This document shows, in pieces, positions 29,084-35,938 of a stretch of 64,000 bases of DNA (positions are counted from its first letter, which is position 1; each line of letters opens with the position of its first letter). The notes under the pieces were generated by a model. The model was given only the letters and a program-made list of their open reading frames with translations. It searched no databases and was not told the DNA's origin. This stretch comes from Clostridia bacterium (GTDB lineage Bacteria > Bacillota > Clostridia > Christensenellales > Aristaeellaceae): contig JAGBFR010000025.1 of NCBI GenBank assembly GCA_017936375.1, forward strand, positions 22,718 through 86,717, read 5' to 3'. The position numbers and the translations under genes were made by a program.

Positions 29084-29450
29084 TGAACTTTGGTATCATC
29101 TTATACTTCTGAAACCTGAGATGGATTATCCTGTCGCCTATGAGCAGAGCGAGAATCTGGCGGCTCTGCTCAAGGCGATGGATTTCCGCGTCGAGCTCGA
29201 CGGGCTTCCTGTTGTCGAGGCGCTATATGAGCATATTGCGCTGTATCACAGGCTGATGAAGAATCAATGCTTTATCCTTGTGCATGCGAAGGCGTACTTT
29301 TCTGAAGATGAGATGCTGAAGCTGTATGAGATGGCGCAGTATCAGAAGTGGAATCTGCTGCTGGTGGAGTCGCACGAGTACGAAAACAAGCTTAAAGCTG
29401 AACAGCACAGGCTGTTTGATGCAGATTTATGCGAACTCATTCTTGAATAA
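29084..29450 (+). pseudogene. csn2: Truncated csn2: C-terminal half only, fused behind cas9
   Basis: The readable frame encodes about 120 residues. The segment from LLKPEMDYPVAYEQS through FILVHAKAYFSEDEMLKLYEM, WNLLLVESHEYENK and the end DADLCELILE matches the C-terminal half of the Csn2 family, whose members are usually about 220 residues. The first 100 or so residues, including the start and part of the Ca-binding head, are missing. The homology begins within about 20 bases of the cas9 stop, so one deletion probably removed cas1, cas2 and the 5' half of csn2. Translation could begin at an internal ATG near 29121, but an active spacer-integration protein is unlikely. Confidence 0.85.
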
Positions 29451-29526
29451 TGGGGAACCATGCGATAAAATGAATGTACCATCTACATGCACGGCGCTTC
29501 GTTGTGGCGTTATCTCTCAATTTGAG
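29443..29526 (+). promoter_or_regulatory. CRISPR leader with promoter and leader-end motif
   Basis: TTGAAT at 29443-29448 (overlapping the csn2 stop) and TAAAAT at 29466-29471 are spaced by 17 bases. Transcription would start near 29478, about 50 bases before the first repeat. The last seven leader bases, ATTTGAG at 29520-29526, equal the leader-anchoring sequence described for type II-A arrays of streptococci. Confidence 0.75.
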
Positions 29527-29892
29527 GTTTGAGGATTGTGTTGTTTTAGATGGTAATCAAACCATCTCCTGAGTGTGACCCTTTGGCAGATCGTTTGAGG
29601 ATTGTGTTGTTTTAGATGGTAATCAAACCGTAGAGCTAGAGACATTGGAGATAACGGTGTTTGAGGATTGTGTTGTTTTAGATGGTAATCAAACGCGGGA
29701 TTCGCTCTGGCTGTCGCCCTTGTAGTTTGAGGATTGTGTTGTTTTAGATGGTAATCAAACAAGAAGGCGAGCACGATGCTCGCGCCCAAGGTTTGAGGAT
29801 TGTGTTGTTTTAGATGGTAATCAAACGTCGTAAAGCTCGGCTTCGACATCGACATGGTTTGAGGATTGTGTTGTTTTAGATGGTAATCAAAT
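29527..29892 (+). CRISPR. Type II CRISPR array, 6 repeats and 5 spacers
   Basis: Six 36-base repeats start at 29527, 29593, 29659, 29725, 29791 and 29857. They begin GTTTGAGGATTGTGTTG and end GATGGTAATCAAAC, like the II-A repeat of Streptococcus in layout. All five spacers are exactly 30 bases. The first five repeats are identical; the last ends in T instead of C (29892), marking the trailer end. The array follows the csn2 remnant on the same strand and is transcribed rightward. The spacers are all different; their targets cannot be named from the window. Confidence 0.98.
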
Positions 29893-29905
29893 ATCCTGCA
29901 TATAC

Positions 29906-29943
29906 ACGCCTGTGATTCTCCCATGAGCATCGCAGGCGTTTTG
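29906..29943 (+). terminator. Terminator behind the CRISPR array
   Basis: ACGCCTG (29906-29912) and CAGGCGT (29933-29939) pair around a 20-base loop, followed by TTTTG. Confidence 0.65.
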
Positions 29944-30087
29944 CTATACAGACGAGCGCCACAGAAAGCGCCCCGCCGCCCCGGCGCATTCCCCCGAATT
30001 CCGTCACATACAGGCAAAAAAGCGCGCGAAATCTTCACCCTCTTGTGAAAAATATGCCGCAGGGTGTTTCCTTTTGCCGAAGGGATG

Positions 30088-30096
30088 TGCTATAAT
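30088..30096 (+). promoter_or_regulatory. Extended -10 promoter for the iron-sulfur scaffold gene
   Basis: TGC-TATAAT at 30088-30096 forms an extended -10 element about 64 bases before the ATG at 30160. The -35 region is poor. Confidence 0.6.
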
Positions 30097-30159
30097 AAAC
30101 CGGTTGCAAATATTGAGCATTCTCTGCTCTCAAGCATCACGATAAGGAGGACACACACT

Positions 30160-30861
30160 ATGCAGTATTCCCGCGAAGTGGAAGAAATGATCTGCGTTGC
30201 CAAGGGTCCGAATCACGGCCCGGCTCCGATCCCGGAAGAGGGCAAGTGGGTTCAGGCGAAGGAGATCAAGGATATCTCCGGCTACACCCATGGCATCGGC
30301 TGGTGCGCCCCGCAGCAGGGCACCTGCAAGCTCTCCCTGAATGTTAAGAACGGCGTCATCGAAGAGGCTCTGGTCGAGACCATCGGCTGCTCCGGTATGA
30401 CCCATTCCGCCGCGATGGCGTCCGAGATTCTCCCGGGCAAGACCATCCTCGAGGCGCTGAACACCGACCTCGTCTGCGACGCGATCAACACCGCCATGCG
30501 CGAGCTGTTCCTGCAGATCGTCTATGGCCGCACCCAGTCCGCTTTCTCCGATGACGGCCTGCGCATCGGCGCCGGTCTGGAGGATCTGGGCAAGGGCCTG
30601 CGCTCCATGGTCGGCACCATGTACGGCACCAAGGCGAAGGGCACCCGCTACCTCGAGATGACCGAGGGCTACGTGCTCAAGATGGCGCTGGACAAGGACG
30701 ATCAGGTCTGCGGCTATCAGTTCCTGTCCCTGGGCAAGATGATGGACGCCATCAAGAAGGGCATGTCCCCGAACGAGGCGTATGAGAAGAACATCGGCAC
30801 CTACGGCCGCTTCAAGGCTGAGGATGGCGCTGTGAAGTGGATCGATCCGCGCAACGAGTAA
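30160..30861 (+). CDS. Iron-sulfur cluster assembly scaffold-like protein (NifU/IscU N-domain type)
   Basis: This 233-residue protein has AAGGAGG nine bases before its ATG. Conserved Cys residues occur in GIGWCAPQQGTCKLSL and TIGCSGMTHSA, at places where IscU/NifU N-domain proteins hold an iron-sulfur cluster. The C-terminal half is an extension not found in IscU. The next gene, a GGGtGRT protein, starts 20 bases later, and this pairing recurs in Clostridia. A shared role in an iron-sulfur-dependent process is inference from the pairing. Confidence 0.75.
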   Translation: MQYSREVEEMICVAKGPNHGPAPIPEEGKWVQAKEIKDISGYTHGIGWCAPQQGTCKLSLNVKNGVIEEALVETIGCSGMTHSAAMASEILPGKTILEALNTDLVCDAINTAMRELFLQIVYGRTQSAFSDDGLRIGAGLEDLGKGLRSMVGTMYGTKAKGTRYLEMTEGYVLKMALDKDDQVCGYQFLSLGKMMDAIKKGMSPNEAYEKNIGTYGRFKAEDGAVKWIDPRNE

Positions 30862-30881
30862 TAGAAGGAGGCGTACGGAAA

Positions 30882-31901
30882 ATGGCTCTGTTTGAAAACT
30901 ACGAAGGTCGTATGCCCCAGCTCCAGCCTGTTCTGGAGAAGTACGGCTTCAAGGACTTTGACGAGGTCAAGGCCTACACCAATTCCATGGGCGTTGACGC
31001 CTACAGCATCGTTGAGAGCACTCAGCCGATCTGCTTCGAGAACGTGAAGTGGGCCTATGAGCTGGGCGCTGCCATCGCCATGAAGAAGAATGCGGAGACC
31101 GCCGCCAAGGCCGCTGAGTACATCGGCGAGGCCTTGCAGGCCTTCTGCATCCCGGGCTCCGTTGCTGACCAGCGTCAGGTTGGCTACGGCCACGGCAACC
31201 TGGGCGCCATGCTGCTGGACGAGAAGACCGAGTGCTTCGCCTTCCTGGCCGGCCACGAGTCTTTCGCCGCTGCTGAGGGCGCCATCAAGATCGCGCTGAA
31301 CGCCAACAAGGTCCGCAAGAACCCGCTGCGCGTTATCCTCTGCGGTCTGGGCAAGGATGCGGCGATGATCATCTCCCGCATCAACGGCTTCACCTACGTG
31401 GAGACCAAGTATGATTACCTCTCCGCCGACGTCAAGGAAGACCATGCGCTCACCATCGTGAACCGCACTCCGTATTCCAACGGCGACCGTGCGAAGGTCA
31501 ACTGCTACGGCGCTGACGACGTCCGCGAGGGCGTTGCCATCATGTGGCACGAGAATGCCGATGTTTCCATCACCGGCAACTCCACCAACCCGACCCGCTT
31601 CCAGCATCCGGTTGCCGGCACCTATAAGAAGGAGCGCATCGAGGCTGGCAAGAAGTACTTCTCCGTCGCTTCCGGCGGCGGCACCGGCCGTACCCTGCAC
31701 CCGGACAACATGGCTGCCGGCCCGGCTTCCTATGGCCTGACCGATACCATGGGCCGTATGCACGGCGACGCTCAGTTCGCGGGCAGCTCCTCCGTCCCGG
31801 CTCACGTCGAGATGATGGGCTTCCTGGGCGCGGGCAACAACCCGATGGTCGGCATGACCGTCGCTGTTGCCGTTGCGGTTTCTCAGGCGCTGGCGAAGTA
31901 A
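30882..31901 (+). CDS. GGGtGRT family protein
   Basis: This 339-residue soluble protein is named for its conserved signature, here GGGTGRTLHPDNMAAGP. Other conserved stretches are VGYGHGNLGAMLLDE, AGHESFAAAEGA and the end GAGNNPMVGMTVAVAV. The biochemical role of the family is unknown. AGAAGGAGG precedes the start at 30882, and it is co-directional with the scaffold protein. It is the last chromosomal gene before the conjugative element. Confidence 0.85.
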   Translation: MALFENYEGRMPQLQPVLEKYGFKDFDEVKAYTNSMGVDAYSIVESTQPICFENVKWAYELGAAIAMKKNAETAAKAAEYIGEALQAFCIPGSVADQRQVGYGHGNLGAMLLDEKTECFAFLAGHESFAAAEGAIKIALNANKVRKNPLRVILCGLGKDAAMIISRINGFTYVETKYDYLSADVKEDHALTIVNRTPYSNGDRAKVNCYGADDVREGVAIMWHENADVSITGNSTNPTRFQHPVAGTYKKERIEAGKKYFSVASGGGTGRTLHPDNMAAGPASYGLTDTMGRMHGDAQFAGSSSVPAHVEMMGFLGAGNNPMVGMTVAVAVAVSQALAK

Positions 31902-31910
31902 TTTTTCTAA

Positions 31911-31958
31911 GTATTGCTTGATTTCTTGAGGGTTGCCTCAAGAGGGAATAAGCGATAC
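31911..31958. repeat. Extended two-part hairpin behind the GGGtGRT gene
   Basis: Outer arms GTATTGCTT (31911-31919) and AAGCGATAC (31950-31958) and inner arms TCTTGAGG (31924-31931) and CCTCAAGA (31936-31943) pair around GTTG. No T tail follows, so it may be a poor terminator or part of an attachment region. Confidence 0.55.
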
Positions 31959-31987
31959 AGACGGGATAAAAACCACTCAGTTTGGTT

Positions 31988-32044
31988 TGTGACCCCGTCG
32001 TGACCCCGACAGCTCAAAAAGCTGTTTGAATATGTGGGGTCACA
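31988..32044. repeat. GTGACCCC direct and inverted repeats at the element's left end
   Basis: TGTGACCCC at 31988-31996 and GTGACCCC at 32000-32007 lie in direct orientation, and GGGGTCACA at 32036-32044 is the inverted copy. Between them ACAGCT-CAAAA-AGCTGT forms a small hairpin. Such clustered sites at an element end could bind an integrase or partition protein; this is inference. Confidence 0.55.
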
Positions 32045-32061
32045 GCTGAATACAGCAAATT

Positions 32062-32090
32062 AGAGAGAGTTCGTAAGAGCTCTCTCTTTT
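32062..32090 (+). terminator. Terminator-like hairpin upstream of parA
   Basis: GAGAGAG (32063-32069) and CTCTCTC (32080-32086) pair and are followed by TTTT. Confidence 0.6.
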
Positions 32091-32146
32091 CATATACCTG
32101 TGAACATACGCTGCAAAGGCGCAGTTGTATGGGGCATAGCAGATTC

Positions 32147-32177
32147 AAGGCGTTCATGAAAATGAGCGCCTTTTTTT
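32147..32177 (+). terminator. Second terminator-like hairpin upstream of parA
   Basis: AAGGCG and CGCCTT, with inner CAT/ATG pairs, form a stem-loop followed by seven T. It lies 34 bases before the parA start and may act as an attenuator or insulate the element. No gene is seen between 31902 and 32210. Confidence 0.7.
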
Positions 32178-32210
32178 GTTTCTCGGAAACAGAGAAGGAG
32201 GAGTGATTCT

Positions 32211-33032
32211 TTGACAGCCAATATCATCGCCATCGCCAACCAGAAGGGCGGCGTCGGCAAGACAACGACTTGTGCCAACTTGGGAATCGGATTGGCGCAG
32301 GAAGGAAAGAAGGTGCTGCTGATTGACAGCGATCCGCAGGCCAGCCTCACGATCAGCCTTGGATTCCCGAAGCCGGATCAACTGCCTATGACGCTTTCGG
32401 ATGTCATGGGCGCAGCTATGATGGATCAGCCGGTGAACGTACAGGACGCCATTCTTCAGCATTGGGAGAAGGTGGACATTCTGCCGTCGAGCATCGAGCT
32501 TTCCGGTCTGGAGGTATCGTTGGTTAATGCCATGAGCAGAGAGACGATTCTCAAGCAGGCGCTTGAACCGCTGAAAAGGCAGTACGACTACATCCTGATC
32601 GATTGTATGCCCTCGCTGGGGATGCTCACGATCAACGCGCTGGCGGCAGCAAGCAGCGTCCTGATTCCAGTTCAGGCGCAGTACCTTCCGGCGAAGGGCC
32701 TTGAACAGCTTCTGCACACAGTATCGCGTGTACAGCGGCAGCTTAATCCAAAGCTCAAGATCGACGGCATTCTGCTGACAATGGTGGATAGCCGGACGAA
32801 CTACGCCAAAGAAATCAGCGGCTTGCTGCGTGAGACATACGGCAGCAGAGTAAAAGTCTTTGGAATGGATATCCCGCACTCCGTTCGCGCTTCAGAGATC
32901 AGTGCGGAAGGCAAGAGCATCTTCGCACACGATCCCAAGGGAAAGGTTGCAGCGGCGTATCACGATCTTACGAAGGAGGTGCTCAAGATTGAAAGGCAGC
33001 GGCAGAAAGCTAAGTCTGACCTCTTACGATGA
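32211..33032 (+). CDS. parA: ParA/Soj-family partition ATPase
   Basis: This 273-residue ATPase has the deviant Walker A KGGVGKTTT (residues 12-20), LLIDSDPQAS and DYILIDCMPSLG. It has no N-terminal DNA-binding extension, as in the Soj subgroup. With ParB it would stabilise the excised or plasmid form of the element. Start TTG 32211 is chosen because GAAGGAGG lies just before it. It overlaps parB by 44 bases. Confidence 0.93.
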   Translation: MTANIIAIANQKGGVGKTTTCANLGIGLAQEGKKVLLIDSDPQASLTISLGFPKPDQLPMTLSDVMGAAMMDQPVNVQDAILQHWEKVDILPSSIELSGLEVSLVNAMSRETILKQALEPLKRQYDYILIDCMPSLGMLTINALAAASSVLIPVQAQYLPAKGLEQLLHTVSRVQRQLNPKLKIDGILLTMVDSRTNYAKEISGLLRETYGSRVKVFGMDIPHSVRASEISAEGKSIFAHDPKGKVAAAYHDLTKEVLKIERQRQKAKSDLLR

Positions 33033-33927
33033 AATCTTCTCGACGGAGGAAAGCAGGGCGGATGAGCGGCGCGAGAAGGTCACGGAGATTCCGCTTTCAC
33101 AGCTTCATCCGTTCAGAAATCATCCCTTCAAGGTGCAGGACGATGAGAGAATGGCAGATACGGCTGAGAGCATCCGGGAATACGGAGTTCTTGTTCCTGC
33201 GATTGTCCGTCCACGGGAAGAAGGCGGTTTCGAGATTGTTGCCGGTCACAGACGAAAGCGCGGATGTGAAATCGCTGGGCTTGACACGATGCCGGTGATT
33301 GTCCGTGATCTGGATGACGATGCAGCGACGATCATCATGGTTGACAGCAACATCCAGCGCGAGAGTCTTTTGCCCAGCGAAAGAGCGTTTGCGTACAAGA
33401 TGAAGCTGGATGCCATGAAAAGACAAGCCGGAAGGCCGAGCAAGGGAAATTATTCCCAAGTTGGGAATAATTCTTTGGGAACGACTTCAAGTGAGCTTAT
33501 GGCTCAACAAATTGGCGAAAGCAAGAATCAAATATTCAGATTCATTCGCCTCACCAACCTGATTCCTGAACTGCTGGAAATGGTCGATAATCGCAAGATT
33601 GCGTTCAATCCTGCCGTGGAACTGTCGTATCTCAAACAGGACGAGCAGACGGAACTTCTGGACGCTATGGACAGCGAACAGGCGACACCTTCGCTTTCTC
33701 AGGCACAGCGCCTGAAGAAGTTCAGTCAGGAAGGGCGCTTGTCCATCGACGTGATGCGCGCGATCATGTCGGAAGAAAAGAAAAGCGATCTGGATCGTGT
33801 GACGCTATCGAGCGAGAAGCTGTCAAAATACTTCCCCAAGTCATGGACGCCTTCGCAGATGGAAAACCAAATCATCAAGCTCCTTGAAAGCTGGTACAAA
33901 CGACGCCAGCAGATGCAGGAGCGGTAA
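32989..33927 (+). CDS. parB: ParB-family partition/CTPase protein
   Basis: This 312-residue protein begins at TTG 32989, inside the end of parA, with AAGGAGGT eight bases upstream; the frame is open further upstream but only in antiphase with parA. ISQLHP-like PLSQLHPFRNHPF and VAGHRRKRGCEIAG form the ParB N-terminal CTP-binding domain, ATIIMVDSNIQRE is the following box, and MAQQIGESKNQIFRFIRL is the central helix-turn-helix. It would bind a parS-like site and work with ParA. Confidence 0.9.
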   Translation: MKGSGRKLSLTSYDEIFSTEESRADERREKVTEIPLSQLHPFRNHPFKVQDDERMADTAESIREYGVLVPAIVRPREEGGFEIVAGHRRKRGCEIAGLDTMPVIVRDLDDDAATIIMVDSNIQRESLLPSERAFAYKMKLDAMKRQAGRPSKGNYSQVGNNSLGTTSSELMAQQIGESKNQIFRFIRLTNLIPELLEMVDNRKIAFNPAVELSYLKQDEQTELLDAMDSEQATPSLSQAQRLKKFSQEGRLSIDVMRAIMSEEKKSDLDRVTLSSEKLSKYFPKSWTPSQMENQIIKLLESWYKRRQQMQER

Positions 33928-33951
33928 CGCCCTGCATGGGCGTTTTTTTGT
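33926..33951 (+). terminator. Terminator behind parAB
   Basis: AACGCCC and GGGCGTT form a perfect stem around a 5-base loop at the parB stop codon, followed by a run of T. Confidence 0.8.
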
Positions 33952-33977
33952 ATCCGTGAGGAAAGGGGGAAACCAGC

Positions 33978-34889
33978 GTGGCGTTTTTTCGCGTGGAGAA
34001 AACGAGGGATTACACGGTTATGGCAAACCATCACCTGAAAAACAGGAATCTGACGCTCAAGGCCAAGGGGCTGCTGTCCGTCATGCTTTCGCTGCCGGAT
34101 GATTGGGATTTCACACTCAAGGGGCTGGCGCGGATCAACCGCGAGGGCATCGACGCGATCCGGGAAGGGATCAGGGAACTTGAGCAGGCTGGTTATGTGA
34201 TGCGACACAGGGTACGGGACGAGCGGGGAAAGCTGCGCGGCAATGAATACGTGATCTATGAACGCCCGCAGCTGCCAACATCGGATTGTCCTGCGCAGGA
34301 AAAGCCTGCGTTGGAAAACCCAACGTTGGATAATCCAACGCAGGAAAACCCAACGTTGGAAAAACCTACGTTGGAAAATCCAATGCAATTAAATACTCAA
34401 GGAACAAGTACGTATTCCCCAAATACGTATGTACCCAATACTCATGCAGAAAATCCTAATCCATCAAATCCTTATCCATCCTTCAGGCAGACGCCTGCGC
34501 GGGAAACGGATGGAGTGATGGAGCTGATGGATGCCGTCCGCAGCCAGATCGGCTATGACTGCATTGCGGACAGGTTCAACCGGGAACGCCTGGATGAAAT
34601 CGTCGAGCTCATCACGGAGATTCTTGCTTCCCAGAGTGAAACCATCACGATATCTGGCATGGCGTACCCGGCAGCGCTGGTGAAGCGGCGCTTTGAAATG
34701 ATCAACAGCCTGCATATCGAGTTTGTCTTTGCCAGCCTTGAGCAGAGCGCAAGCCCGATCCGCAACATCAAGCAGTACCTCAAAACGACGCTGTTCAATG
34801 CGACCGGCACGATGAACAGTTATTATGACGCGCTGGTTCGACACGAACAGCGAAGAAAATACGATTGGATGGATGATCTGGATGGATAG
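33978..34889 (+). CDS. Replication initiator-like protein (winged helix plus DUF6017/DnaD-like C-terminus)
   Basis: This 303-residue protein starts at GTG 33978 behind AAAGGGGG. Residues 1-95 are a winged-helix domain (LKAKGLLSVMLSLPDDWDF, GIDAIREGIRELEQAGYV) as in ICE and plasmid replication initiators. Residues about 105-134 are six pentapeptide units (PALEN, PTLDN, PTQEN and so on). Residues about 165-303 match the C-terminal domain common in ICE Rep-like proteins. The repeat DNA inside the gene could be the origin. Its place behind parAB supports a replication or maintenance role. Confidence 0.75.
   Translation: MAFFRVEKTRDYTVMANHHLKNRNLTLKAKGLLSVMLSLPDDWDFTLKGLARINREGIDAIREGIRELEQAGYVMRHRVRDERGKLRGNEYVIYERPQLPTSDCPAQEKPALENPTLDNPTQENPTLEKPTLENPMQLNTQGTSTYSPNTYVPNTHAENPNPSNPYPSFRQTPARETDGVMELMDAVRSQIGYDCIADRFNRERLDEIVELITEILASQSETITISGMAYPAALVKRRFEMINSLHIEFVFASLEQSASPIRNIKQYLKTTLFNATGTMNSYYDALVRHEQRRKYDWMDDLDG
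34290..34379. repeat. Six 15-base tandem repeats inside the initiator gene, possible iterons
   Basis: Units start at 34290, 34305, 34320, 34335, 34350 and 34365. The commonest form has CCAACGTTGG, a 10-base palindrome, followed by AAAAC or ATAAT. They encode the pentapeptide linker. Several Gram-positive Rep families carry their origin within the rep gene, so an origin function is plausible but not shown. Confidence 0.7.
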
Positions 34890-34963
34890 GATGGGATATG
34901 GATGCCGCTCGCCGCCGCCAGAGGATGGGCAGCATTTCACAACGACAAACAGGAGGAATCCCA

Positions 34964-35908
34964 ATGAGCAAGCACAACGACAGGAAACACAGTGGACGCA
35001 AAGGCGTCATGGGTACGTTTCTGGCGCTTCTTCTGATCGGCGCGCTGGCAATTGCCGTGCCGGTCATCATGCAGGATATGGAGCTGAACCGCGATGCGGC
35101 GGAATACGAGGAACTGCGTAAGTCATTGGTGACCGCAGTGCCCGTACCGACGCCGGATGAACCCAAGCCGGTCGATCCGGCTGTGAACGTAGGCATTCCG
35201 GACGAAACGGAAACGCCGGACAGCGAAACCGAGGAAAGCGGCGATGAGTCGGTGCCGCCCGCAGCGGCGGCAGAACCGCAGGCAACCGAGAACCCGGCAG
35301 CAGAGGAATCTGCTGCCCCTTCTCAGGTGCAGGAAGAGAGAACCGTGCCCGATATGGCGGCGCTCAAGGCACAGAATGACGATTTCGCCGCCTGGATTCA
35401 GATTCCGGGTACGAATGTCGATTATCCCGTGGTGGTGTCGGACGATACAGAATACTACCTGACGCATACGTTCACCGGGAAGGAAAGCAAGATCGGCACG
35501 CTCTTTTCTCTGGCGAAGACCGATTACGCAGCGCCCAGCAGGAACATTGCCATCTACGGTCACAACATCAAGAGCAGCGGAAACAACATGTTCCGCACGC
35601 TCCACTCCTACAAGGATCAGGACTTCTATGACGAACACGATACCGTTTACTTCGATACGCTGTATCGCTCCGGCGCGTATTCCATCTTTGCGGTGCTCAA
35701 CATGATCGACGGTGAATGGGACCCGTCCACGGCGATGTTCGTGGATGATGATGCGTTCATGCGATTCGTTGAGCGCGCAAGAGCACAGTCCATGTACGAG
35801 ACGGGCGTGGATGTGACGCCGCAGGATGAAATCCTCACGCTCATCACCTGTGACCGTTCATACAGCTCCCCGGATGGCCGCCTGCTGGTGATGGCAGTCA
35901 GACAGTAA
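34964..35908 (+). CDS. srtB: Class B sortase
   Basis: This 314-residue membrane transpeptidase has one N-terminal membrane segment (about 14-35), a long acidic Pro/Glu/Ala linker (about 55-125), and a sortase beta-barrel. AIYGHNIKSSGNNMF carries the catalytic His, LTLITCDRS the nucleophilic Cys (about residue 296) and DGRLLVMAVR the Arg. The SrtB-specific helix between strands is present. ATG 34964 follows CAGGAGGAA. It lies 30 bases before the giant adhesin gene and most likely anchors that product to the wall. Confidence 0.92.
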   Translation: MSKHNDRKHSGRKGVMGTFLALLLIGALAIAVPVIMQDMELNRDAAEYEELRKSLVTAVPVPTPDEPKPVDPAVNVGIPDETETPDSETEESGDESVPPAAAAEPQATENPAAEESAAPSQVQEERTVPDMAALKAQNDDFAAWIQIPGTNVDYPVVVSDDTEYYLTHTFTGKESKIGTLFSLAKTDYAAPSRNIAIYGHNIKSSGNNMFRTLHSYKDQDFYDEHDTVYFDTLYRSGAYSIFAVLNMIDGEWDPSTAMFVDDDAFMRFVERARAQSMYETGVDVTPQDEILTLITCDRSYSSPDGRLLVMAVRQ

Positions 35909-35938
35909 TGAAAAGCACAACTGGAAGGAGGAACGGCA

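Noticed and set aside
29083-29112. A TGATG overlap start directly at the cas9 stop
   Set aside because: It looks like a translational coupling site but opens only nine codons, so it is at most the leftover start of a deleted gene.
29517-30038. A minus-strand frame encoding repeated DYHLKQHNPQT units
   Set aside because: It is the CRISPR array translated; the 36-base repeat plus 30-base spacer is divisible by three, so the frame stays open by chance.
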